A stretch of 64,000 bases of DNA, taken from assembly GCF_000429725.1 (NCBI RefSeq), contig NZ_KE386944.1, forward strand, positions 62,001-126,000, in the 5' to 3' direction. Positions 45,424-53,128 of the stretch are shown here, piece by piece. A model generated the notes under the pieces. That model did no database searches. It worked only from the letters and a program-made list of their open reading frames with translations, and was not told where the DNA came from. Within the stretch, counting starts at the first letter, position 1, and the number at the start of each line of letters is the position of its first letter. This DNA is from Alkalicoccus chagannorensis DSM 18086. Lineage in GTDB: Bacteria; Bacillota; Bacilli; Bacillales; Salisediminibacteriaceae. A program made the position numbers and the translations under genes.

Positions 45424-46198
45424 CATCCTCGGCTGGAGCATGCTCCTGCTCGTGTTCGTGGTGCCGGTCCTGTTCCTTTTTCTCCGCAGCATCACCTTCG
45501 GCTGGCGCTATCCGGACCTCTTTCCTTCCGACTGGAGCATGCGGGCCTGGCATGTCATCGCGGGAGATCCCCAGATCCTGCAGGCACTGCTGACAACGAT
45601 GCTCGTCGGCATCACCGTCGTTGCCTTGAACCTGCTGCTCGGCATCCCGGCAGCCTATGCGCTCAGCCACGGCCGGCTGAAAGGCGTCGTCTGGCTGGAG
45701 ACGATTCTGTTTCTGCCGATTCTGGTGCCCGTCCTCGCGATCGCCATGGGGCTGCACATCACGATGATCCGTTTAGGCCTGGCGGATCACATCAGCGGGG
45801 TCATCCTGATTCATCTGCTGCCGACGCTGCCGTACACCATCCGGGTGCTCCGCTCCGGATTCGACCGGATTGCCCCCGGCTGGCGCCGGCTCGGGGACAC
45901 CCTCGGAGCGCCGCGGATAACGCTGTTTGTCACCGGCCTGCTCCCGATGATGCGCCCGAGCCTCCGCAGCGCGGCTGTGCTCGCCTTCGTCATTTCCTTG
46001 AGTCAGTACGTCCTCACCGCGATCATCGGCGGCGGTCAGGTCACCACGCTCCCGCTTTTATACTACCCGTTCTTTGACAGTGCCGATCAGGCTGTCATCG
46101 CCGGATTTTCCGTCGTCTTTGCAGCACTGCCGGCCGTCTTTCTCCTGCTGTGGGAAAGCCTCATGGCCGGCTTCACCTACCTGCTCAGGCGCACATAG
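45416..46198 (+). CDS. ABC transporter permease 2 (C-terminal half of YnjC)
   Basis: A 260-residue permease with six membrane segments; the coupling loop reads RRLGDTLGAPRITLFVTGLLP. AAAGGGGGCGG precedes the ATG at 45416, which lies inside the end of permease 1. With permease 1 it should form the heterodimeric channel. LSQYVLTAIIGGGQVTTLPLL resembles the matching part of ThiP/YnjC-type permeases. 14 bases separate it from the ATPase gene. Confidence 0.88.
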   Translation: MRSILGWSMLLLVFVVPVLFLFLRSITFGWRYPDLFPSDWSMRAWHVIAGDPQILQALLTTMLVGITVVALNLLLGIPAAYALSHGRLKGVVWLETILFLPILVPVLAIAMGLHITMIRLGLADHISGVILIHLLPTLPYTIRVLRSGFDRIAPGWRRLGDTLGAPRITLFVTGLLPMMRPSLRSAAVLAFVISLSQYVLTAIIGGGQVTTLPLLYYPFFDSADQAVIAGFSVVFAALPAVFLLLWESLMAGFTYLLRRT

Positions 46199-46212
46199 AA
46201 AGGAGACCGCCC

Positions 46213-47145
46213 ATGCTTACCATTCATCAGGCAGAAAAACAATTTGATCAGCTCCCCGTGTTCCGCGGCGTCTCCTTCACGGTGAAGGCGGGGGAGACAG
46301 CGAGTCTTGTCGGTCCTTCGGGGTGCGGGAAGACGACCCTGCTCCGGACGATCGCCGGACTGGAACGGCTGAGCAGCGGGACGATGCAGCTGCACGGCAG
46401 GGACATGACGTCCGTACCGCCGGAGAAGAGGCCCGTCGTCCTGCTCTTTCAGGATGCGCTTCTCTTCCCCCATTTGACGGTGCTGGAGAACGTCCTCTAC
46501 GGACTGAAGTACGGCAAACGCCGGCTCAGCCGGAAAAAAAGAAACGAAGAAGCTGAGACGATGCTGGCTAAAGTAGAGATGACCGGCTGGAAAGACCATT
46601 ATCCAGCCCAGCTCTCCGGCGGCCAGCAGCAGCGGGTTTCGCTTGCGAGAGCGCTGCTGCTGCAGCCGGAACTGCTGCTTCTCGACGAACCATTTTCGAG
46701 CCTCGATGCCCACCTGCGCCAGCAGCTGCGCCTCTGGGTCCGCCGGTTTTTGAAGCAGGAGGGCGTGACCGCTCTCTTCGTCACGCACGACAGAGAAGAA
46801 GCGGTCATGATGGGGGACCACCTTCTCGTCATGAAAGACGGCCTCCTGCAGCAGGAAGGCGCGCCGGAGGACGTCTATACAGCTCCTGTCAACGAAGCCG
46901 TCGCAGACGTCATCAGCGATGGGCTCTACTGCGAAGAGGGCTTTATCGGGGCAGATCGTCTGCAGGTAGATCCGGAAGGAGAGCTGGAGGCTGTCGTGGA
47001 GCACGCGCTGTATGCGTATGGATGGCGCTTTTACCGGCTGACGGTGCACACCCTTTCCCAGACCGTGGTTGTGCATACAGAGGAGGAGCTGACCGAGGGG
47101 ACTTCTGTAAAGCTGTCGGTAAAGGAGGTGCCGGAGCATGATTGA
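46213..47145 (+). CDS. ABC transporter ATP-binding protein (YnjD/PotA-like)
   Basis: A 310-residue ATPase: Walker A GPSGCGKTTLL, Q-loop LLFQDALLFPH, signature LSGGQQQRVSLARALL, Walker B LLLLDEPFSSLD, H-loop THDREEAV. Beyond the YnjD-like core (E. coli YnjD is about 217 residues) it has a C-terminal beta-rich part of about 90 residues (IGADRLQVDPEGELE ... TLSQTVVVHTEEEL), likely a TOBE-type regulatory domain. AGGAGACC precedes the ATG. Its stop overlaps the start of the phosphatidyltransferase gene by 8 bases, so production of the two is coupled. Confidence 0.92.
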   Translation: MLTIHQAEKQFDQLPVFRGVSFTVKAGETASLVGPSGCGKTTLLRTIAGLERLSSGTMQLHGRDMTSVPPEKRPVVLLFQDALLFPHLTVLENVLYGLKYGKRRLSRKKRNEEAETMLAKVEMTGWKDHYPAQLSGGQQQRVSLARALLLQPELLLLDEPFSSLDAHLRQQLRLWVRRFLKQEGVTALFVTHDREEAVMMGDHLLVMKDGLLQQEGAPEDVYTAPVNEAVADVISDGLYCEEGFIGADRLQVDPEGELEAVVEHALYAYGWRFYRLTVHTLSQTVVVHTEEELTEGTSVKLSVKEVPEHD

Positions 47146-47719
47146 TACGAAGGCGCGCCGCTACGTGCAGCCGGTAATCGAAACGACAGCTGGAGGTGCC
47201 TTGCGGCTCGGGCTGACGCCGAATCAAGTGACGGTGGCTGGTTTTCTCGTCGGTATCGGAGCGGCGGTCAGCGTCTATGCAGGTGTCTACTGGCTTGGAC
47301 TGGTGCTGCTCTGGGTGTCTGGCTTTGTGGACGCGGTCGATGGTACGATGGCAAGGCAGACGAAGAGCTCCAAGTTTGGAACGGTGCTGGATATCAGCTT
47401 TGACCGGCTGGTCGAGTTCGGCATCATTTTTGCGCTCGCACTCCGGTTTCCGGATGTGATGTGGGCGCTGCTGCTGCTGACGGGGACGATCCTGTACACG
47501 TTCTCGATATTTATCAGTGTCGGGGCGGTGGCGGATGAGGAGGCGGAAAAATCGTTCTACTATCAGCCGGCGCTTGCCGAACGGACGGAAGGGTTCATTC
47601 TTTTGTCGCTCATGATTCTGTTCACGGATTATCTGCTGTACATGGCGCTGTTGTTTATTGCCGTTCAGCTCATCACAGCGGTGCAGCGCCTCTATCTGGC
47701 GCGCCGGATGCTCGATTAG
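47138..47719 (+). CDS. CDP-alcohol phosphatidyltransferase family protein (YnjF-like)
   Basis: A 193-residue inner-membrane enzyme with six predicted segments. The catalytic motif DAVDGTMAR, seven residues, GTVLDISFD supplies the four Asp and the Arg; the spacing between AR and G is seven, where PgsA-type enzymes have eight. Such enzymes join a CDP-linked lipid and an alcohol. E. coli YnjF, of the same superfamily, is coded next to ynjBCD, so this synteny is shared across phyla. The start ATG lies in the end of the ATPase gene. The acceptor alcohol is unknown; the importer may supply it (inference). Confidence 0.87.
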   Translation: MIDTKARRYVQPVIETTAGGALRLGLTPNQVTVAGFLVGIGAAVSVYAGVYWLGLVLLWVSGFVDAVDGTMARQTKSSKFGTVLDISFDRLVEFGIIFALALRFPDVMWALLLLTGTILYTFSIFISVGAVADEEAEKSFYYQPALAERTEGFILLSLMILFTDYLLYMALLFIAVQLITAVQRLYLARRMLD

Positions 47720-47734
47720 AAGAGGAGGATGTTG

Positions 47735-48340
47735 ATGCGAATACTGCTGGCTTCAGCCAACCCGAAAGAAGAGCAGCGCTCCTGTGGGTTGCGGCTCGCT
47801 CAGTTCTTTCAGGAAGAAGTGGCACGGGAACTGCCGGAAACGGTACTGACAATAAGGGACTTGTATGAAGAACCGAGCCCTTTCTTGGGGGGCGACGTTC
47901 TGGATGCTTGGGAGCGGGAGACGGATAAGCCGGTGACGACCGAGGAAGTGGAGCAGCTGCTGGAGCAGGACGTGCTCGTGCTGGTCACTCCCCTCTGGAA
48001 CATGGGAATCCCTGCGGCAGCCAAAGCGTATATAGATCGGCTCATTCTGCCGGAGAAGACGTTTACATTCGGCGATAAGGGGATTGAAGGCTTGATGCAG
48101 AAGCTGACCGTCGTCCATCTCCAGTCGCGCGGCGGCATCTATTCGGAAGGAAAGCTGGCTGCTTTTGAACACGGAGAGAGCTACATGCGGACGATCTGGT
48201 CGCTGACAGGCGTTCAGGACTATCACCACATCGTCGTGGAAGGGACAAGCACGTATCCCGATGAAGTCGACACGCGACTGGCGGCGGCTGAAAAAGAGAT
48301 CCGCGCACTCGTCGCCTCGTGGAAAGCAGAGAATGGATAA
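47735..48340 (+). CDS. FMN-dependent NADH-azoreductase/quinone reductase family protein
   Basis: A 201-residue flavodoxin-like oxidoreductase. The N-terminal strand and FMN phosphate loop region read ILLASANPKEEQRSCG, followed by LVLVTPLWNMGIPAAAKAYID, the hallmark of AzoR-type enzymes, and a VVHLQSRGGIY strand at the isoalloxazine side. Such enzymes reduce quinones or azo compounds with NAD(P)H. Of two ATGs (47729, 47735) the second has correct spacing from AGAGGAGG. It follows the phosphatidyltransferase by 15 bases and ends the operon. What it does for the transport system is not clear. Confidence 0.88.
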   Translation: MRILLASANPKEEQRSCGLRLAQFFQEEVARELPETVLTIRDLYEEPSPFLGGDVLDAWERETDKPVTTEEVEQLLEQDVLVLVTPLWNMGIPAAAKAYIDRLILPEKTFTFGDKGIEGLMQKLTVVHLQSRGGIYSEGKLAAFEHGESYMRTIWSLTGVQDYHHIVVEGTSTYPDEVDTRLAAAEKEIRALVASWKAENG

Positions 48341-48348
48341 CGAAGGAC

Positions 48349-48391
48349 AGCCCGAAGCAGCCGGAAGACGGCCCTGCTCCGGGCTTTTTTG
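48349..48391 (+). terminator. Terminator of the Ynj-like operon
   Basis: AGCCCG-A-AGCAG, 13-base loop, CTGCT-C-CGGGCT, then TTTTTTG, ten bases past the azoreductase stop. Confidence 0.88.
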
Positions 48392-48496
48392 TTATCAGTT
48401 TTTTCCTTCGAGAGGGCGCTGTGTCCGACCACGGGAAGGCGGACGTGTTCCGTGCGGTTGAACTTCTGCGGTCCTCCTGCAGGGCCGGACATCGCG

Positions 48497-48723
48497 GCTC
48501 AAAATCCGGGCGAAGCGTCGGCATTGAGGCGCAAAGCGTCCCAAAGCCGTCGCGAGGTGGCTCAAAAACAGCGGCGTGGCTCAAAAATGTCGGGAGGCGA
48601 CCCGCATGCATCGTCAGGCCGCCCGCTCGGCAGGCCGAGGCGACTCAAACGTTGGCCGAAGCGACCCGCTTTTGAACCAAGCACGGAAAAAAGCTCGATG
48701 AGTTGGTTTCCGCCGGCTGGCGT
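48497..48723. repeat. Class C repeat, tandem copy 1
   Basis: From GCTCAAAATCCGGGCGAAGC to GGTTTCCGCCGGCTGGCGT. The next copy begins 280 bases later (48777) and differs at few positions. Inside, GTGGCTCAAAAA-type motifs recur at 19-21-base steps; on the minus strand this reads TTTTTGAGCCAC and would code short units starting Phe-Glu-Pro. No ribosome site or start context is seen, so I do not call a protein. Confidence 0.9.
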
Positions 48724-48776
48724 GGCAGCCGGGGGCTGGAAGTAGTGAGGTGGATGAAGGGCTGGTGTTCCGTGTG

Positions 48777-49003
48777 GTTCAAAACCCGGGCGAAGCGTCG
48801 GCATTGAGGCGCAAAGCGTCCCAAAGCCGTCGCAAGGTGGCTCAAAACCAGCGACGTGGCTCAAAAATGTCGGGAGGCGACCCGCATGCGGCGTCAGGCC
48901 GCCCGCTCGGCTGGCCGAGGCGACTCAAACGTTGGCCGAAGCGACCCGCTTTTGAACCAAGCACGGAAAAAAGCTCGATGAGTTGGTTTCCGCCGGCTGG
49001 CGT
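48777..49003. repeat. Class C repeat, tandem copy 2
   Basis: Same 228-bp unit as copy 1, at a 280-bp period, separated by 52 bases of other sequence (GGCAGCCGGGGGCTGG...). Near identity suggests a recent duplication or gene conversion. It lies just past the stop of the AraC-type regulator gene on the minus strand. Confidence 0.9.
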
Positions 49004-49048
49004 TCCCCTCTTGGTGGGAAGGGTCCCCCGGTCTTCCCTCGATCTCGA

Positions 49049-49804
49049 TCAAGGCAGATCCCGGTACTTCCCGGGAGGGACATGCATCATGCGGTGGAAA
49101 TTGCGGTGAAACGAGCGGAGGTTCTGATAGCCGCAGGCAGCGGCAATATCCCCCACCGGCTGCTCCGTGTTTTTCAGCTGGTAGCAGGCCTGCGAGATGC
49201 GGTAATGATTCAAGTACTGCGTGAACGTCATGTTTGTCATCTGCAGAAACAGTTTGGAGAGGTAGGCATAGTCATACTGCAGCTCCTCCGCAGCCGCCTG
49301 CAGCGTGCACGTTTCATGGAAGTGGGCATCGACAAACAGCAGCATGCGGTGGATGGTTCTCGTTTTCGGAGAATATTTCACCTCGGTGAAGCCGGTCTCC
49401 TGGACCAGCGTGCTGCACAAGTCATACAGAAACGCTTTCTGCGCATAGACAGCGTCCTGCTCGTCAGGTCCAGGCAGCCGCCGGAAGGACACTTTGTTCT
49501 GTTCCGGGACAACGCCTTTGTAATTCATGTAAAAATGTCCGATCAATTCTGGAGAAAACAACACGATGGTCACAGCAGCCTCCGGAGACGTGGTGATCGC
49601 GTGCAGCTGATGGGGAAAGACAAACACTGCTTCTCCCGGCGATACCTCGTATTCTTTCTGATCCACGAGGACGTCCGCCGTTCCTTCCCGGACGAAGATG
49701 ATCTCGTACGCCCGGTGCAGGTGCAGCGGAAAATGGGTGTAGCGGAGCGGAAATACTTGAAAATACTCGCTCTCCTCCATTCCGTGATGTTCGAAAAAAA
49801 TCAT
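49049..49804 (-). CDS. AraC family transcription regulator
   Basis: A 251-residue regulator: an N-terminal cupin sensor (HFPLHLHRAYEIIFVREGTA, PHQLHAI) and two C-terminal helix-turn-helix units ending in AACGYQNLRSFHRNFHRMM and PPGKYR. AAAGGAGG precedes the ATG. It is divergent from the beta-xylosidase gene (142 bases between), so it most likely senses a xylose-type sugar and controls that gene. No other transporter or xylose gene is near. No terminator is seen before the class C repeat at 49003. Confidence 0.9.
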   Translation of the reverse strand: MIFFEHHGMEESEYFQVFPLRYTHFPLHLHRAYEIIFVREGTADVLVDQKEYEVSPGEAVFVFPHQLHAITTSPEAAVTIVLFSPELIGHFYMNYKGVVPEQNKVSFRRLPGPDEQDAVYAQKAFLYDLCSTLVQETGFTEVKYSPKTRTIHRMLLFVDAHFHETCTLQAAAEELQYDYAYLSKLFLQMTNMTFTQYLNHYRISQACYQLKNTEQPVGDIAAACGYQNLRSFHRNFHRMMHVPPGKYRDLP

Positions 49805-49946
49805 GACGCAGCCCTCCTTTGAAAAAACACGAATATTGTCTCCTATTGTACTAGAATTTCAGTCGTCCTGCCTGCGCTCTCTATTCTAAAATAAGGAAGA
49901 AGCACATCGTGACACGAGAAGGAATGGACAGAAGGAGGAATGGGCA

Positions 49947-51878
49947 ATGGGAATGGAATATCACGTAGCCAAACATGGCTCCGACGCTGGACTGGGGACG
50001 AAACAGGATCCGTTTTTGACGATCAACCGGGCCGCAGCCGCCGCAGAAGCAGGAGACACCGTCACGGTTCATGAAGGGGTGTACCGGGAATGGGTGAAGC
50101 CGAAGTATCCCGGGCGGAGTCACTGGAGAAGGATTACTTACCAGGCGGCAGAAGGGGAAAAGGTCGTCATCAAAGGGTCGGAAGAAGTCAGCGGCTGGGA
50201 GAACGTCGAGGGGACCGTATGGAAAGTGGTCGTGCCAAACGCCCTGTTTCCAGAAGAGAATCCGTTTGACGAAGCGCTGTTTGGAGACTGGCTGCTGTAC
50301 AATCCAGGACGCCACCTCGGCGAAGTGTACATGAACGGCCGGTCTTTTTATGAAGCTGAAACGTATCAGCAGGTCGCAGCGCCTGTTGTCGAAACGGAAG
50401 TGCTGGACCGCTGGACGGAGACCACCGTTCCAGCGCATGATCCCGAGCAGCAGCAGTATACCTGGTATGCAGAAGTGGAGGAACAGCATACAACGATCTA
50501 TGCAAATTTTCATGAAGCTGATCCGAATGCCGAAGTCACGGAAATCCATGTGCGGAAGTGCTGTTTTTTTCCGGAGACAACGGGCATCGATTACATCACG
50601 GTCCGGGGTTTTGAGATGGCGCAGGCTGCAACCCCATGGACGCCGCCGACTGCCGACCAGCCAGGGCTGATCGGACCGCATTGGAGTAAAGGGTGGATCA
50701 TTGAAGACAATGTGATTCATGACTCCAAATGCAGCGGCATCAGCCTCGGGAAAGAAATCTCTACGGGAGATAACCATGCGACGAAGCGGAAAGATAAGCC
50801 CGGCTATCACTATCAGCTGGAGACGGTCTTTGCCGCAGAGAAAATCGGATGGAGCAGGGAGCATGTTGGGTCTCACGTCGTCCGCGGCAACACGATTTAT
50901 GACTGTGGACAGAATGGCATCGTCGGGCATCTTGGCTGCATTTTCAGCGAGATAGCCGATAACCACATTTACAATATTGCTGTAAAGCGGGAGTTTTATG
51001 GACACGAAATTGCCGGCATTAAGCTGCATGCGCCGATTGATACCCAGGTCCTTCATAACCGGATTCATGACTGTTCGCTTGGGATCTGGCTGGACTGGCA
51101 GCTGCAGGGTACGCGGGTCAGCCGCAACATCAGTTACCGGAATAACCGTGATCTTTTCGTCGAAGTCAGCAGCGGGCCGTGTCTCGTGGATCATAATATC
51201 TTCACGGCGGATTACGCGATCGACAACCGGGCTCAGGGCGGTGCCTACGTGAATAACCTGATCCGCGGGGCGATGAAACACCGGAAGCTGCTCGACCGCG
51301 CGACACCGTATCACGAGCCGCACAGCACCGATGTGAAAGGCGTCGCGGTCGTTTACGGCGGCGATGACCGCTGGATCAACAATCTTTTCATCGGAGACGG
51401 CAGGATGGAAGACGTCGGAACAGCCCACTACAACGGCTATACAGCTTCGCTGGAAGAATATATCGACGCCGTGCAGGAGATTCGGGAGAGGACGGGCAGC
51501 GACCATGAAGCGTTTACCATGGTCGATGAGCCGGTCTGCATCCACAGCAATGCCTACCTGCACGGAGCTGTCCCGTTTGAGCGGGAAGAAAAGCACGTGC
51601 AGGTGGAGCAGGATCCGTCTTTCCGCATTGTCGAAGAGGGAGAAGCAGTTTTCATGGACATGGATCTTCCGGAAGAAGCGGCCAATCTGTCAGTCCATGT
51701 CCAATCCACTCATACGCTGCCGCGTGTCCGCATGGTGGACGTCGAATTTGAGCAGCCGGATGGCAGTGCCTTGTTCCTGGACGAAGACCTAGTCGGAAAG
51801 AAGAAAGAAGGGGAAGCCGTCGCAGGACCGCTGGCCCAGCTGAAGGCAGGAAAGAACCGCATCAAAATCTGGGGATAG
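49947..51878 (+). CDS. GH120 beta-xylosidase (right-handed beta-helix)
   Basis: A 643-residue glycosidase of the family founded on XylC of Thermoanaerobacterium (638 residues), cutting xylose from xylo-oligosaccharides. The start MEYHVAKHGSDAGLGTKQDP matches the family as I remember it. XylC uses Asp382 and Glu405; here LDWQ gives Asp383 and VEVSS gives Glu406, with the same distance of 23. There is no signal peptide, so it acts inside on imported xylo-oligomers. ATG at 49947 follows AAGGAGG by eight bases. A single gene controlled, by context, by the AraC protein. Confidence 0.9.
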   Translation: MGMEYHVAKHGSDAGLGTKQDPFLTINRAAAAAEAGDTVTVHEGVYREWVKPKYPGRSHWRRITYQAAEGEKVVIKGSEEVSGWENVEGTVWKVVVPNALFPEENPFDEALFGDWLLYNPGRHLGEVYMNGRSFYEAETYQQVAAPVVETEVLDRWTETTVPAHDPEQQQYTWYAEVEEQHTTIYANFHEADPNAEVTEIHVRKCCFFPETTGIDYITVRGFEMAQAATPWTPPTADQPGLIGPHWSKGWIIEDNVIHDSKCSGISLGKEISTGDNHATKRKDKPGYHYQLETVFAAEKIGWSREHVGSHVVRGNTIYDCGQNGIVGHLGCIFSEIADNHIYNIAVKREFYGHEIAGIKLHAPIDTQVLHNRIHDCSLGIWLDWQLQGTRVSRNISYRNNRDLFVEVSSGPCLVDHNIFTADYAIDNRAQGGAYVNNLIRGAMKHRKLLDRATPYHEPHSTDVKGVAVVYGGDDRWINNLFIGDGRMEDVGTAHYNGYTASLEEYIDAVQEIRERTGSDHEAFTMVDEPVCIHSNAYLHGAVPFEREEKHVQVEQDPSFRIVEEGEAVFMDMDLPEEAANLSVHVQSTHTLPRVRMVDVEFEQPDGSALFLDEDLVGKKKEGEAVAGPLAQLKAGKNRIKIWG

Positions 51879-52032
51879 CACGGGCTGACCTTCCGTAAGC
51901 AGCAACAAATACCAACAGAGAGAAAGTGCTACTCCTGCCGCGCCGAAGTCCTTGGCACGTTCGCCTTCAGAACATGGCCGGTTCGGCGGGGTTTCCATTC
52001 TTCATTTGGAGCGGGTTGTTCATCGTCACGTT
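51879..52032. other. Spacer after the xylosidase
   Basis: No gene seen. Together with 52086-52225 it makes a 347-base gene-free stretch. The right part contains TTCCGACCACAAAGAGCTCC near 52137, a weak class A hairpin trace. Confidence 0.45.
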
Positions 52033-52085
52033 AAAAAAACAGACCGGCAGCAGGATACGTATGATCCTGCTGCCGGTCTGTTTTT
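52033..52085. terminator. Bidirectional terminator between xylosidase and the PTS operon
   Basis: A 17-bp stem (CAGACCGGCAGCAGGAT and its complement) with A and T runs on both sides, between two convergent transcripts. Confidence 0.92.
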
Positions 52086-52225
52086 CGTTCGTAAGAAAGA
52101 GGGAGTATACGATGTGATCGGAAGACACCCGCTGTTCCGACCACAAAGAGCTCCGCGTTCTCGTTCTTATACTAAACGAGGCTTCAGAAAAGCGAGCGGC
52201 CTGCTTCCCGGTTCCACGAGGAGAA

Positions 52226-53128
52226 TCAGCGCCGGATGGAGCGTCCCATCCGCAGCATCGTATGGCGTCTGCCGCGGATGGTCGTGGAATAATGCAGGAT
52301 GTTCTCCGGCTCCGCGATGCCCATCAGCCCGGCATCGCCGATGTGGTGGATGTCAGCACCGGCCATTTTGTTCCAGAGGCCGATCTGCCTGATGGCTGCG
52401 GGATCGGCGCCTTCCTGGCTCGTGCCGATGGTCATCATGACGAGTGCCTCCTGTTCCGCAGCTGCTGCCGCCCAGGCAGCGGCTTTTTCGACGGTGACCC
52501 CCGGAACCGTCCCGGGCGCAGGCAGGAGAATCACGTCGGCCCCGGCTGCGGCAGTTGCTGCGATTTGTTCCGGGGATACCACGTCTCCCTGCACACCAGC
52601 GCCGTGCATTTTACCAGCGATGAGAAGGGCCTCCTCGCCGAGCAGCCGCCGCGCCTTTTTTACGGCATCGGTGATCTGCCGGTTCGTCACTCCTGTCTGC
52701 GGGTTGCCGGTCAGGCAGAGAAAGTCGATTCCCTGCGAAGCGGCCTCCCGCAGCGTTCGTTCTGAAACGGTGCGCCCCTCCGGAAGCGTCTGGAGCGTTT
52801 CGGCAGCTGCAGCGTCCGGGTCCACCGGCTCCAGATTGATGCCGGTAGGTCGTCCCGTCCATTCCCGAAACCGCTGCATGGGCGGATGGTCGCCGGCGTG
52901 CAGTCCGTGAATATCCGGCTGCAGCACGTCGTAGCCGTTCAGGAGCAGGAGGTCGGCCCCGAAGGCAGCCGCGAGCTCCCCGTTTGTCATTTCCGGATAG
53001 ACGGGAGGTGTCGAAGCAAGGACCTCCGCGAGGATCGTGCGCCCTTCAGACGCACGAACGGCCTGCTTCAATTCCTGGCCTGTCATCGCGAGTAATTCGG
53101 AGGAAGTACTGCTTAATAATCGCTTCAT
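52226..53128 (-). CDS. PTS-linked TIM-barrel-like protein of unknown function (DUF7916-like)
   Basis: A 300-residue soluble protein with alternating strands and helices of a TIM barrel: TILAEVLASTPP, ADLLLLNGYDV, GINLEPVDP, IDFLCLTGNPQTGVTNRQI, ALLIAGKMHG, ADVILLPAPGTVPG, ALVMMTIGTSQEG. Proteins of this kind, annotated as DUF7916 or phosphonomutase-like, are coded next to EIICB sugar PTS genes. Its ATG overlaps the PTS stop (ATGA), so translation is coupled to the GlcNAc transporter. A role in amino-sugar use is likely, but the reaction is unknown. The family name is from memory and less sure than the rest. Confidence 0.78.
   Translation of the reverse strand: MKRLLSSTSSELLAMTGQELKQAVRASEGRTILAEVLASTPPVYPEMTNGELAAAFGADLLLLNGYDVLQPDIHGLHAGDHPPMQRFREWTGRPTGINLEPVDPDAAAAETLQTLPEGRTVSERTLREAASQGIDFLCLTGNPQTGVTNRQITDAVKKARRLLGEEALLIAGKMHGAGVQGDVVSPEQIAATAAAGADVILLPAPGTVPGVTVEKAAAWAAAAAEQEALVMMTIGTSQEGADPAAIRQIGLWNKMAGADIHHIGDAGLMGIAEPENILHYSTTIRGRRHTMLRMGRSIRR

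Noticed and set aside
48562-48864. Minus-strand frame with FEPPCDGFGTL-type units across the tandem repeat
   Set aside because: Open only because of the 21-base step of the repeat; no ribosome site and no start context. Kept as a repeat.
48497-49003. CRISPR array
   Set aside because: Two units of 228 bp at 280-bp period are far too long, and no cas genes are present. No other array-like spacing was seen in the window.
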